DNA of 39,479 bases from Thraustochytrium sp. TN22 (GCA_013306675.1 JABLUY010000296.1:1-39479), one strand, 5' to 3'. Counted from the first letter of the stretch, positions 27,549-37,137 are shown. A program made the numbers and translations. Notes: a model not told the origin generated them from the letters alone.

Positions 27549-30500
27549 ATGGTGGGCGGCGTGGCGGTGACGGTGCGTGGGCTCGTGGTGCCGAACCGGA
27601 ATGCGCGGCAGGTGTCCACGCGGCATGACCCAGCGCGCTACGAGGCGCTCTGGGAAGACCTGCGTGCGGCGCTGGCGGGGCTGCAGGAGGAGGGCGGCCC
27701 GCTGAGCGACGCCCCCCTTGCGCTGACGGTGCAGCGTGACCCGACGCCGAAAAAGGCGGTGCTGGGTTCTTTCGAGATCACGCTCGAGGTGGCCGGCGCG
27801 AGCTACCTGGTCTTCAGCAAGGTACACCGCGGCCGCTTTCCGTCTGTGCGTGGCGTGCTGCGCAGGGTGCAGACACTCCTGGGCCGCGAGCTGCGCAGCG
27901 CGCTCGTGGAGACGCCGCCCGCCCTCGCACCGGGCCTCGAGCGCCCACTGCACAGGGTGCACCTCGTCGTCACGGATGCCGCCGATGGCTCGCTGCTGCG
28001 CGTGCGCGATGACTTGCATGCGCCCAACGGGGCCAGCCTCCTCTGCACCGACAGCTGCGGCTACGATATGTCCGTGCTCGCCGACGACCCGGACCTCGCC
28101 TTCGTGGAGGCCGAACCCTATTCGTTGCTGCACTTCACCGTGCGCCACCCGGGCTGGGCGCTTGTCACCCCAACGCACGAGGTGCTCGTCGACCCGGCTG
28201 GCCCGGCGCTTCTGCACCTCGTCGTGGCGCGCACCGCCCAGGTGCGCGTGCGCCTCGCCTCCGCGAGCGGGCGCTCGCTCGGGCCTGGTGTCCCGGTCGT
28301 CGTGGAGACCTGCGCCCGGACTGGCCTGCATGTGCTGCCCCGCTTCGCCGCGGGGTCCGCTGCACCCGCCTCGCCGCGCACCGTGCTCACCGACGCCGAG
28401 GGCGGCGTCACGCTCCATGATTTCTGCGGCACCGAGCTCCGCATCTCGGGCGGTCCGGCCTCCGGCAACGCCGACTGGCGCTTCACGCAGCCGCCTGTCC
28501 GCGTCCTGCTCGCGCGCGGCCCACAAGGCCCCGCCAGGGGCAGGAGGAGCAAGAACAACGCGATGGACGCGGTGAAGAAGGACGCGGCGCTGGACCTTGG
28601 GGACGTGGGCATGTCCTATGATGTGCGCGACGCTTGGATCGTCGACAGTGACGAGGACGACGACGAGGAGGAGGAGGACGGCTTTGAGCCCAAGACACAC
28701 GACGCCGACATTGCAGAGCGCGAGCGCGCCGCCAGCGCGCCGCGGGCATTCGCCGCCCCTCGGACGTGGCACGACCACGAGGCGCCGTGCGTCGAGGTGG
28801 CCATTGACGGCGCGGTCCCGAGCCGGCGCTGGGCGACCGTGGTGGTCAACGCAGGCGGCGCATGCGTGTGCAGGCACACATCCACGCGCGGCGGTGTCAT
28901 CGTGCGCGTCCAGGGCGGCACCAAGGCTTGGTGCACGTGCCGGTGCGCCGCCGAGGCCGGCCTCGGCCTGCGCCGCACGCTGGGCTACCAGGCGCTGGCC
29001 CGCGGCGCGCACGTGCTGTGCGACTTGGGCGACGGTTGGGAGCCGGCGCGCCTGCTGCGCCGCTCCGCGCAGGGCGTGCTGCACTGCAAGCCAGAGACCT
29101 CGCCCAACGAGGTGGCGCTCCCGGTCACCAGCGTGCGCCCCGCCGCTGCGCTCGCCCGGCCCGATGTGTGCAAGGCGCTCGTGCGGGCGCTCGCCACGGT
29201 CGGCCCGCTCGTCTACGCGCCCGTGCGCCGCTGTCCCACACGTCTGCATGTGCACGGGCTGGCGGCGGCCGCCGCGGGGCTGACGGGCGTCCACCTGCAG
29301 GTCCGCGCCCTGGACGGCCAGCTCGTTGGCCTCGTCACCGGCCTCGACCTCACGGCCGGCTGGCTGGATCTGGCTGACGGCCTGCTGACGCCCGTGCCGC
29401 ACGCCAGCCTGCTCCTGCTGGACGACGAGCTCGCCTCGGCGACCTCCGCAGCTGCGTCTTCGTCGCCGCGCTACATGACGGCCACGGCCTTTGCCGGCTG
29501 CTTGGCCCTGCAGACCTTTGGCACCGCCCAGGACGGCGCACATGGCGATTGGACCGCCTATGCCGCCGTGGCCAGGGCCGTGCGCATGCCGCCCCGCACC
29601 TCCTTGCGCGCCGGGGCTGCTCGCAAGGATGCCTCTTCGGCCCTCGTGCAGGTTGACCTGCGCGAGGACGCCGTCCTCAACTTTGCCAATCAGCCGGCGC
29701 TGCATCGGCAGCACTTTTCCGTGCGCCTTGGTGCCTCCGTGCAGGCGCTCCCTGCGGCGCTTGGGGCCGGCACGCTGGTCCTGGTGAGCGAGTCCGTCTG
29801 GAGAGCCAGACCTGAGCGCCTCGCGTTGCCCACCGAGCGCCTCTTGGACAGCGCGCTCTGGGCCGACCTCCCGGCGCCGCGCGGCGTCTCGCACGTCCTC
29901 GTCCCGGTGCTCGACCAGCACGAGGAGCTGCGCGTCTCCGTGCAGCTCGACGACCCGTGTCACGAGCTGACCGCCGCGCTTTTTGCTGACCCAAGCGACC
30001 CACTGCCGCTCCTCGCCGCCCTGCCTCCGCTCCAGGACCAGCAGCGCCACCTCGACGAGGTCTTGCACCGCGACATCCAGGACTTGGCGGCTGCCAAGGT
30101 CCAGGCCCTCCTTCGCACGCGCAGCGCCTCGGCACTCTACGCAAAGCAGCGCCTTGGTGCGCTGCGTTTGCAAACTTGGCTGCGACGTGTTCGTGAGCGG
30201 GTAAGAGAGCATGAACAGCAAGAGCGTCAACAACAACGAGAGCGCGAGCGAGAGCGAGAGCGAGAGCTAGAGCGCGAGCGAGAGCGAGAGCTAGAGCGCG
30301 AGCGCGAGCGAGAGCTAGAGCGCGAGCGAGAGCTAGAGCGAGAGCGAGAGCGAGAGCGAGAGCGAGAGCGAGAGCGAGAGCGAGAGCGAGAGCGAGAGCG
30401 AGAGCGAGAGCGAGAGCGAGAGCGTGAGCTCCAGCGAATCGCCGAGCGCGTCTTCGACGGTCCCGCTCCACCTTCGCGCGTCTTCGACGGTCCCGCTCCA

Positions 30501-31772
30501 CCTTCGCACGTCTTCGACGGTCCTGCTCCACCTTCGCACGTCGAGCAAGTCCGTGCCTCCCTGCCAGTGCTCTCGCTCAAGAAGGATAGCACACTTGTGA
30601 CTGCGCGCGTCGAGTCCGCCGGCCGCGAGGAAAACCAAGAGGACCACGTCGACGACAGTGATGACGCGCATTACTACGAACTGGACGAGGACTTTGACGA
30701 GGAAACTTCCGCGCACGGTGCCGACTGTGACAGGGTTGAGGGCGCGGCGGCTGGCGCGGCTGCGGCTGGCGCGGCTGCGGCTGGCGCGGGGGCGGCGGCT
30801 GGCGCGGCGGCGGCGGCTGACGCGGCGGCCTCTGACGCTGACGCGGCAGTCTCGGCCGTTGGCGACGGCGCTCTACCTCTGGAGAGCTCTGCTCGGACTT
30901 GGGGCACGCGCAGGTCTCTACTAGAGCTGCAGCAGAGCGCCCGCAGCTCGTCCAGCGTCGCGTCTGCCGCTCGCAGCCTCCCTCACAGCGCATCCTCCAG
31001 TCCTCCCAGTCCTTCCAGCTCTTCGTCGCGACGTTCGCGTGCCGCCTCGCAGGCCTCTGCGGCGGGCTCCTCCTCCTCCTCGCAGCCTCTCTCCTGTGTC
31101 GCTTCGCCCTCCTCGCGGTCTTGCGCCGCGTCACCCTCGGCTCGGTCCAGCTCCGCAGGCTCCGCGGGCTCCGCGGGCTCCGCGGGCTCCGCAGGCTCCG
31201 CAGCCAGCACGGGCTCCGCAGCCAGCGCGGGCTCCGCCAGCGCGGCTCGTTCGCCCGGCGCGGCCACGGGCGCCTCCTCGGCGTCGCCGTGCTCCGAGTC
31301 CAGGTCGCCGCGCGAGTCCCTGGGCCTGGCGGTGACGCCCGGTGAGAAGACCGTGCGGACATCCCCCAGCAGCGCGGCACGTGCCGGCAGCGCGCAGGCG
31401 CAGGCGCAGGCCGCGCCTCAGGAGCTGGCGGCGGCCGTGCTCGAGCTGCTCGCGGCGTCCGTGTCGGGGTCCGAGGCGTCCGAGGCCGAGTCCGAGCCGA
31501 GCTCGGCCGCGGGCTCGGCCGCGAGCTCGCCCGCCAGCGGTCGCGGCGGCCCTGGCCAGGGCGCTGGCGGCCTTGGCGGCGAGCCTGCAGGGCCAGGGGA
31601 CTTGGAGCGGCGCTCCGAGGGTGCTTCGAGCGGCAAACAGGCGACGGCGCAGGCGCTGCAGGCAGCCGCGGCGCTGCTGGCGGGAGGGCCCTCGTTTTCG
31701 GAGGACTCGAACTCGGACTCGGACTCGGACGCACGGTCGAGCTCGGGCTCGTCGAGCTTGGCCGTTAGTTAG
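27549..31772 (+). CDS. 1407-residue protein: degenerate Rdx/SelW-like N-terminus, IQ-like motifs, Arg-Glu helix, Ser-rich tail
   Basis: Not recognised as a whole. Residues about 33-110 resemble the Rdx/selenoprotein-W fold in its later half (GSFEITLE, then YLVFSKVHRGRFPS), but the redox CxxC/CxxU site is absent. Residues about 135-330 are beta-rich and about 370-385 form a pure Asp/Glu run. About 400-830 is a long globular region with a CVCRHT/CTCRC cysteine pair near 438-465. Residues about 848-885 hold two IQ-like motifs (VQALLRTR, LQTWLRRV). Residues about 897-961 are an Arg-Glu hexamer-coded charged helix. Three exact-length 10-residue VFDGPAPPS-type repeats follow (about 967-997), then Ala/Gly and acidic stretches and a 500-residue Ser/Ala-rich disordered tail. 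ATG at 27549. A calmodulin-binding scaffold is a reasonable guess only. Confidence 0.75.
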   Translation: MVGGVAVTVRGLVVPNRNARQVSTRHDPARYEALWEDLRAALAGLQEEGGPLSDAPLALTVQRDPTPKKAVLGSFEITLEVAGASYLVFSKVHRGRFPSVRGVLRRVQTLLGRELRSALVETPPALAPGLERPLHRVHLVVTDAADGSLLRVRDDLHAPNGASLLCTDSCGYDMSVLADDPDLAFVEAEPYSLLHFTVRHPGWALVTPTHEVLVDPAGPALLHLVVARTAQVRVRLASASGRSLGPGVPVVVETCARTGLHVLPRFAAGSAAPASPRTVLTDAEGGVTLHDFCGTELRISGGPASGNADWRFTQPPVRVLLARGPQGPARGRRSKNNAMDAVKKDAALDLGDVGMSYDVRDAWIVDSDEDDDEEEEDGFEPKTHDADIAERERAASAPRAFAAPRTWHDHEAPCVEVAIDGAVPSRRWATVVVNAGGACVCRHTSTRGGVIVRVQGGTKAWCTCRCAAEAGLGLRRTLGYQALARGAHVLCDLGDGWEPARLLRRSAQGVLHCKPETSPNEVALPVTSVRPAAALARPDVCKALVRALATVGPLVYAPVRRCPTRLHVHGLAAAAAGLTGVHLQVRALDGQLVGLVTGLDLTAGWLDLADGLLTPVPHASLLLLDDELASATSAAASSSPRYMTATAFAGCLALQTFGTAQDGAHGDWTAYAAVARAVRMPPRTSLRAGAARKDASSALVQVDLREDAVLNFANQPALHRQHFSVRLGASVQALPAALGAGTLVLVSESVWRARPERLALPTERLLDSALWADLPAPRGVSHVLVPVLDQHEELRVSVQLDDPCHELTAALFADPSDPLPLLAALPPLQDQQRHLDEVLHRDIQDLAAAKVQALLRTRSASALYAKQRLGALRLQTWLRRVRERVREHEQQERQQQRERERERERELERERERELERERERELERERELERERERERERERERERERERERERERERERELQRIAERVFDGPAPPSRVFDGPAPPSHVFDGPAPPSHVEQVRASLPVLSLKKDSTLVTARVESAGREENQEDHVDDSDDAHYYELDEDFDEETSAHGADCDRVEGAAAGAAAAGAAAAGAGAAAGAAAAADAAASDADAAVSAVGDGALPLESSARTWGTRRSLLELQQSARSSSSVASAARSLPHSASSSPPSPSSSSSRRSRAASQASAAGSSSSSQPLSCVASPSSRSCAASPSARSSSAGSAGSAGSAGSAGSAASTGSAASAGSASAARSPGAATGASSASPCSESRSPRESLGLAVTPGEKTVRTSPSSAARAGSAQAQAQAAPQELAAAVLELLAASVSGSEASEAESEPSSAAGSAASSPASGRGGPGQGAGGLGGEPAGPGDLERRSEGASSGKQATAQALQAAAALLAGGPSFSEDSNSDSDSDARSSSGSSSLAVS
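30228..30430. repeat. gagcga/gagagc hexanucleotide repeat in coding sequence
   Basis: About 200 bp of imperfect gagagcgagagc units, in frame in the large gene, encoding alternating Arg and Glu with occasional Leu-Glu steps. The purest part is about 30335-30422. Such perfect hexamers change length easily; any multiple of six keeps the frame. Confidence 0.9.
30449..30540. repeat. Three tandem 30-bp coding repeats
   Basis: Units starting at 30449, 30479 and 30509 (cgtcttcgacggtcc, then gctccaccttcgc) encode VFDGPAPPS plus one variable residue. They are almost identical at the DNA level, so the expansion is recent. Confidence 0.9.
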
Positions 31773-33047
31773 CGAGAAGAGAAAAGACGAACACGCAGCG
31801 GCGCAGCCTGCGAGTCGAGTCTCGAGGCGGCGGCGGCGCGTCCCAGCCTGCGATGCAAGATCTTGCGGGTCAGGACCAGCACGTGGCTGGCGGCTGGCGC
31901 CGCGGGCCCGCGGCTCGCTGCGGCTTGGTCGCCATGGTCGCGTGCTCGCCGCGCGCGATCGAGCCTGGGCCGCGCGGCCTTTCGCGCCCTCGGGCGACCA
32001 CTGCGCTGGCGCTGCGCTGCGCTGGCCGTGTGCGGTGTCAGAGCCTGAGTGCGGCCCGCGCCGGCGACGGCAGGCGGCGCACCGATTGATGCGAAGAGCG
32101 TGCGCTCCGAGCAGGCCGTGGACCGCGGCCGGCCGAGCCGCGAAGAGCTCCTTCCTCGGGTTGAGACTCTCTGAGACAGTGATGATGAGCGCGCCGCAGC
32201 GCGGTGAAAGCTCGGACTCGAGTGCCGCCCGCGAGCAGCGTGCGCGCGGCGTGTGCCGGCGTGTGCGGGTTGCCGAGAGCGGTGAGCGGGCCCGAGCCGG
32301 GTGAGGCTTGGCTCGGCTCCCGTCTTCGCCTCACTCGCACCGCGGCGCGGCCCAGGCCGAGGCCGGCACGCTGCGCAGGCCCGATCCCAACGGTCGCGCC
32401 GCGCCGCGTCGCCGCGGCGCAGCTCCGTCGCGGCGCCCGCCCGCCGCCTGCCTGAGGCGCCGCGCCGCGCCGCGCCGCGCCGCGCGTTGCCGGAAGCCTC
32501 CTGCTTTCTGTTGTCGCATGCGTGTCCTTCACTCTTTCATTCGCCTCCGCAGCTCACCGTCCGCAGTGCGCCTGCTCACGCCTCGCCCTCGCGCCGCGAG
32601 TCGAGTCGAGTCGAGTCGAGTCGAGTCGAGTCGAGTCGCGCGGCCGAGCGCGTGACGGTCGCCGGTCGCGGGCCGGCGCGGCCGTCCGGCGCCGGCGGAG
32701 CGCAGCGGCGGGCAGGACTCGGAGCCTGCGGCGCGAGCGCCCGCCCCGCCTCGGCGCGGCCCAGCAGCGCGCGCGCGAGCAGGGAGCGCGGGTAACGGCG
32801 GCAGCGACAAGCGGCGGCAGATAGGAGCCGCAAGCCTTGCTAGCAGAGGGGACAAGGGCGCCAGCAGGCAGAAGGAGCTGCGGGAGGTGGTTAGGTCGGG
32901 GCGCGCCGCTGCGGGCCCGGACTCGCGCGGCCGGCTGGGCTGCGGCCGGGCGGCGGCGAGGCGCGCGGCAGAGCCCGATCGACGAGCGGAGCGGCGGCGC
33001 AGCGCGGGGCGCGGCGCGGCGCGGCGCAGGGACGCGACGCGGCGCGG
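31773..33047. other. Intergenic, very GC-rich
   Basis: 1.28 kb between two plus-strand genes. It contains a gagtc pentamer microsatellite (32598-32638) and gcgccgcgccgcgcc runs near 32460-32490. No gene seen. The region just before 33048 is made of gcggcgcg steps and may be the 5' leader of the next gene. Confidence 0.5.
32598..32638. repeat. gagtc pentanucleotide microsatellite
   Basis: Eight consecutive gagtc units, perfect, 41 bp. It is the longest perfect run of the gagtc motif, which recurs in shorter clusters in other intergenic parts of the window. Confidence 0.92.
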
Positions 33048-33323
33048 ATGGTCGGGCTCCACGTTTTCATCCACGTGACGCGCGGCCGCAAGCCGACCAA
33101 GTCCATCGTGGTGGACGACGACGAGGCGGGGCTCTCGCTGGCGCGCTGGCTGCGACAGAGGGAGGGCCGCGACACGCGCTATTATAACGGCAGCGTGGAT
33201 GATGTGGCGTTTTTCCACGACCGCTTCCTCAGGGACGAGGTGAACTACAACGCCACCATCGAGGAGCTCTGCGGAGACTACGACGGCGTCACGCTCTACT
33301 GGGACCCGGGGGAGGGCAACTGA
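33048..33323 (+). CDS. Unrecognised 91-residue protein
   Basis: ATG at 33048. The composition is clearly unlike the surrounding GC noise: alternating hydrophobic strands (MVGLHVFIHVTRG, KSIVVDDD, GVTLYWDPGEG) around a charged helix (LSLARWLRQREG). A strand-helix-strand order in about 90 residues would suit a small beta-grasp or similar fold, but no family signature is visible. No signal peptide or membrane segment. TGA at 33321. Could be a conserved small protein of the lineage. Confidence 0.6.
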   Translation: MVGLHVFIHVTRGRKPTKSIVVDDDEAGLSLARWLRQREGRDTRYYNGSVDDVAFFHDRFLRDEVNYNATIEELCGDYDGVTLYWDPGEGN

Positions 33324-33640
33324 TCACTATGCCAGGACGGCGGGTGGCCCTCTTTATATCCATCCCACTCCGCTGGCAGTCACGCCCGGCGCGACGCGAT
33401 AGCAAGCAGGCTCTTCGCCTCCCTTCTTTCTTTCTGTATGTCTACAGGCACGGCCTTCTTGATCACCACAACACACAAACACGGACGCGCTCGATCTCGA
33501 CCTTGAGTTTCGCTACAACCCCATGAACATCTTTCCTAAGCCCCGGACTCGGTATCAAACAAACTATTCTTCGCGACATTTTCCACATTCCTTCCCTCCG
33601 AGGCACTTGCCGCGCGACCTTGACATCCATGATGACGGAG

Positions 33641-34711
33641 AGGTCCCGGCTTGTTGTCGACCCTGGACAGGGAGCACTCCAGCGGCCGGTCCTCGTTAAG
33701 AGGTCCCATGCCACGCGCGCTGCCGCGCAGCACCGCCAGCATGTTAACCGTGGCGTTCCACTCGCAGCGCAGCACGTCGAGGTCCGTCACGGCTGGTTGT
33801 CGACCCTGGGCAGGGAGCACTCCAGCGGCCGGTCCTCGTGATGAGGTCCCAAGCTCCGCACGCGCTGCCGCGCAGCCGCGCCGCCAGCGTGTTGCCCGCG
33901 GCGTTCCTCTCGTAGCGCAGCACGTCGAGGTCCGTCACAGCTGGTTGTCAACCCTGGGCAGGGAGCACTCCAGCGGCCGGTCCTCGTGATGAGGTCCCAA
34001 GCTCCGCACGCGCTGCCGCGCAGCCGCGCCGCCAGCGTGTTGCCTGTGGCGTTCCACTCGCAGCGCAGCACGTCGAGGTCCGTCACGGCTGGTTGTCGAC
34101 CCTGGGCAGGGAGCACTCCAGCGGCCGATCCTCGTTCAGGCCCTGGTCCTCGTTATGAGGTCCCAAGCCCCGCGCGCGTGCCGCCACGTTTGGATGTCGC
34201 CGCTGCCGCCAGCGTGTTGCCCGTGCCGCGCACCGCCACCAGCGTGTTGCACATGCCGTTCCACTCGCAGCGCAGCACGTTGAGGTCCGTCACGGCTGGT
34301 TGTCGACCCTGGACAGGGAGCACTCCAGCGGCCGACCCTCGTTCAGGCCCTGGTCCTCGTTATGAGGTCCCAAGCCCCGCGCGCGCGCCGCGACGTTTGG
34401 ATGTCGCCGCTGCCGCCAGCGTGTTGCCTGTGCCGCGCACCGCCGCCAGCGTGTTGCCCGTGCCGCGCACCGCCGCCAGCGTGTTGCACATGGCGAGTTC
34501 CACTCGCAGCGCAGCACGTCGAGGTCCGTCACGGCTTGTTGTCGACCCTGGACAGGGAGCGCTCCAGCGGCCGGTCCTCGTTCAGGCCCTGGTCCGTGAT
34601 GAGGTCCCAAGCCCCGCGCGCGCGCCGCCACATTTGAATGTCGCCGCTGCCGCGCAGCACCGCCAGCGTGTTGCCCGTGGCGTTCCACTCACAGCGCAGC
34701 ACGTCGCCGTC
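33641..34711. repeat. Tandem array of SEH1 3'-end copies
   Basis: Six copies of the last part of the SEH1 gene, the rightmost being in the gene. The landmark gttgtcgaccctgg recurs with its cga ending at 33660, 33803, 33950, 34099, 34306 and 34545, giving periods of 143, 147, 149, 207 and 239 bp. The longer units carry extra 30-bp internal steps (ccgccagcgtgttgc at 34413, 34443 and 34473; two steps in the previous unit). Copies differ by few bases, so the array is young. All lie in the same orientation, 3' of SEH1. On the minus strand the copies still read DLDVLRCEWNATGNTLA but are frameshifted relative to one another. Confidence 0.88.
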
Positions 34712-35593
34712 GCGGTCCGAGGCGAGCTCAGCCTCGCGCACCGGCGATGCATACGTCGGCAGCGGCGCCGGCGCCGGCCCATCCGCAGCGTGGCCCTCCG
34801 CGGCCCCCGCCGCGGCGGCGTCCGCCGTCGTCGCCTCGTTTGCGTCCAGCTTGAAGATGTGCACGTGCGCGCCCGTGGCGGCGGCGATGAGGTGGTAGGC
34901 GCGCCCGAGGTTGGGTGCCCACGAGAGCGCCGAAATGCTGGGGCCGTCCACCGGCACGCTGTACAGAAGCGAGCGGCTGCTGCGCCCCTTGTAGCGCCAC
35001 ACGACAATGCGCCGCGCCAGCGCCACCGCCAGCATCTGTGTGTCGAAGCGCGCCTCGTTCCACGAGAGCCGCGTGGCGCCCTCGTCGTCGGCGTCCGCCA
35101 CCGGCCCGCGGCTCGGGTCCGCCGCGAACGAGTCCGCGATGTCCCATGCGTCCGGCTTGCTCGTGCTCTCCGAGAAGAGACGCACCCAGCCGTCCGACGA
35201 GCACGTGGCCAGGCACAGCCCAATGCCCGTCTGGTAGTGCCGCGGCACGAAGGCCAGGTCGTTCACGGTCGCCGTGCTGTCGGTTGCCAGCGTCGCGGCG
35301 CGGATCCACGCCTTGGACTGTTTCTCCCACACGATGATTTGGCTGTCGATCGAGCACGAGACCAGCAGCTGCTGCCCGAACGCCGGGTGCGCCCAGACCA
35401 CCTTCCACACGGCGCTGTTGTGCTGCTTGGGCAGGCTAGAGTCGAGCCGCCACGCCCCGTCTGCCTCGTCCGTGAGCCACACTTGCACGCCATGGTCCGC
35501 GCCGCACGTCGCGATCTTCGTCCCGTAGTGGTTGTACGCTGCGTCCAGCAAGAAGTCTCTGTGCTCCGTCTTGATGTAGCCGAGCCGCTCCAT
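34529..35593 (-). CDS. SEH1: SEH1-type WD40 nucleoporin
   Basis: Member of the nuclear-pore Y (Nup107-160) complex and, in animals and fungi, of the TORC1-regulating GATOR2/SEACAT complex. 354 residues from the ATG at 35593. Six WD-type blades: HRDFLLDAAYNHYGTKIATC (11-30), AVWKVVWAHPAFGQ (61-74), ATVNDLAFVPRHY (108-120) with LATCSSDGWVRLF (128-140), a blade near 172-201, SALSWAPNLGRAYHLIAAAT (221-240), and VLRCEWNATGNTLA (298-311). The WAHPAFGQ and WAPNLGR signatures favour SEH1 over SEC13. An Ala/Pro-rich insert (252-294) is unusual. The last 20 or so residues after AWDLIT and the TGA stop come from the junction with the tandem repeat array. An ATG 86 codons upstream is possible but reads only Arg/Ala-rich residues. 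Confidence 0.88.
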   Translation of the reverse strand: MERLGYIKTEHRDFLLDAAYNHYGTKIATCGADHGVQVWLTDEADGAWRLDSSLPKQHNSAVWKVVWAHPAFGQQLLVSCSIDSQIIVWEKQSKAWIRAATLATDSTATVNDLAFVPRHYQTGIGLCLATCSSDGWVRLFSESTSKPDAWDIADSFAADPSRGPVADADDEGATRLSWNEARFDTQMLAVALARRIVVWRYKGRSSRSLLYSVPVDGPSISALSWAPNLGRAYHLIAAATGAHVHIFKLDANEATTADAAAAGAAEGHAADGPAPAPLPTYASPVREAELASDRDGDVLRCEWNATGNTLAVLRGSGDIQMWRRARGAWDLITDQGLNEDRPLERSLSRVDNKP

Positions 35594-35814
35594 GGCGCCC
35601 GAAGCGCGCGCCGTCCAGCACGCACCGTCAGCGCGCGCGCGCAGGGGAGCGGACGGGCGGGCGGACGGCCGACCGCCACCAATGGCTGCGGCGCCTGCCT
35701 GCGGCCGGCCGGTGAGGCTCGCTCTCCGACGGGCACGCGGACGAACGTGATAAATAATTTGCCTTGCCAAGCCTGAGAGAGGCCAAGGCACAGGCCAGGC
35801 TCGTCTCCGGGACG

Positions 35815-36114
35815 ATGGAGATGTACGAGACGCGCCTCCGCAATGCGGCACTACGGTGCGCGGAGAACATCAAAGTGCTGTACGACAAGGCGGATCCGAA
35901 CACACAGGCTGAGATCGTGCTCCAGGATGACTTCCGGCACGAGATCATGCTCATTCATCCGCACGACCGAGGCGGAGTCGTCCCGGCCCCCCAAAAAGCT
36001 CAACGTCTACGAAGGAGACAAGGCGGCAACTGGCAGCACAACCGCACGCAAGAAGTCTCACGTTTGGAGGTGCACGAGCGTACCAGTAGTATCATCAAAC
36101 AGAATCTTTGCTGA
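35815..36114 (+). CDS. Small unrecognised ORF, possible frameshift
   Basis: The ATG at 35815 (acgATGG) lies 222 bp from the divergent SEH1 start. The first 52 residues (MYETRLRNAALRCAENIK, then AEIVLQDDFRHEIMLIHPHD) look like a real helical protein. After a run of six C and five A at 35978-35988 the frame continues with basic, protein-unlike residues to 36114. With one base fewer in that run, the alternative frame gives PKKLNVYEG and a more natural tail ending at 36133. There is a faint resemblance to the C-terminal helix of Mediator subunit 22 (YE-x-x-x-R-x-A), too weak to use as a name. Could be intact, frameshifted by sequencing, or a fragment. Confidence 0.45.
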   Translation: MEMYETRLRNAALRCAENIKVLYDKADPNTQAEIVLQDDFRHEIMLIHPHDRGGVVPAPQKAQRLRRRQGGNWQHNRTQEVSRLEVHERTSSIIKQNLC

Positions 36115-36370
36115 GGAGCTGATGATTGAATGACTTGGTCACGACGCAAGGCCAGGGCCGACCGAAGTGAAAGAGCGCACAAGAGGAAATGAGCGCCACG
36201 GGACGGCAGCGTGGACTGGCTCTGCTCGTGAAAGAACTCGGGGCAGTCGGAGCAGTTGCGCGCGAGCAGCCAGGAGGTGGTGTGGCCCGCGCTTCACTCG
36301 CTGGGAGAGAGGAAAGGTGCTTGCTTCGCAGGGCCGAGGAGGGCACGTGCGGTGCAGGCCGCAGTCTTAC

Positions 36371-37097
36371 TTACTCGCTGGGGGCCGCGGGGGCCGCGGC
36401 AGGCGCGGCGGCCGGGGCCGCAGCGGCCGGGACCGTGGCCGGGTTGGTGACGGCAGCGCTGGGGGCAGGGCCGCCCGGGCCGCCGGTGGGCGCGATGGCG
36501 CCGAGCGGGTGTGGGTGCACGACAAACTGCATGGCGTTGGCCTCGGTGCCGTTGCTAAAGGTGACGTGCGTGAACTCGGGCTGCACGTCGAGGTCGAGGT
36601 CGTCGTCGACCAGGTAGCGGCGCGCGTAGCAAATGCCGTCCACGGCGCGGAAGACCGGGTTCTGGCCCACGGCCGTGATCTTGACGTTGACGGACTCGCG
36701 CACGTTCTTGGCGATGGCGCCGGCGAGCTGGCTTGTGCTGGAGGACCCGGCCGACTTGAGGTTCTGGTACGAGTCCGCGGCGGGGCGGTTCGCCTGCACG
36801 GGCGCCTTCTTGAGGTTGAGCAGGATGAGGTCCTTGATCTCGCCGCCCGTGTAGCCGCGCGAGACCTCCACGACCAGGTCGATGCCGTCCGTCTCCAGGT
36901 ACGAGCGCGCGATGGCAACGGCCTTGACGGCCTGGTTCACCGACGCCGGGCCCACCGCCGACAGCACGGGCGGCTCGCCCTCGCGCGACGTGTGCGCGAT
37001 GGACCCGGCCACCTGCTTCACCGGGCTGGCCGCCGCCACGGCCAGCACCTTGCGGCCGTGCGTAAAGTCGGGCAGCGCCACGCCCTCGGCGCCGCCT

Positions 37098-37137
<40 letters not shown>

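Noticed and set aside
27537-30236. 899-codon open frame on the minus strand
   Set aside because: Antisense shadow of the large plus-strand gene. Its residues are His/Arg/Gly/Ala noise typical of reversed GC-rich codons, and it has no motifs.
30227-30592. Ser-Arg dipeptide repeat frame resembling an SR splicing factor
   Set aside because: It is another frame of the gagcga hexamer that encodes Arg-Glu in the large gene. Frames of this repeat also give Leu-Ala-type runs.
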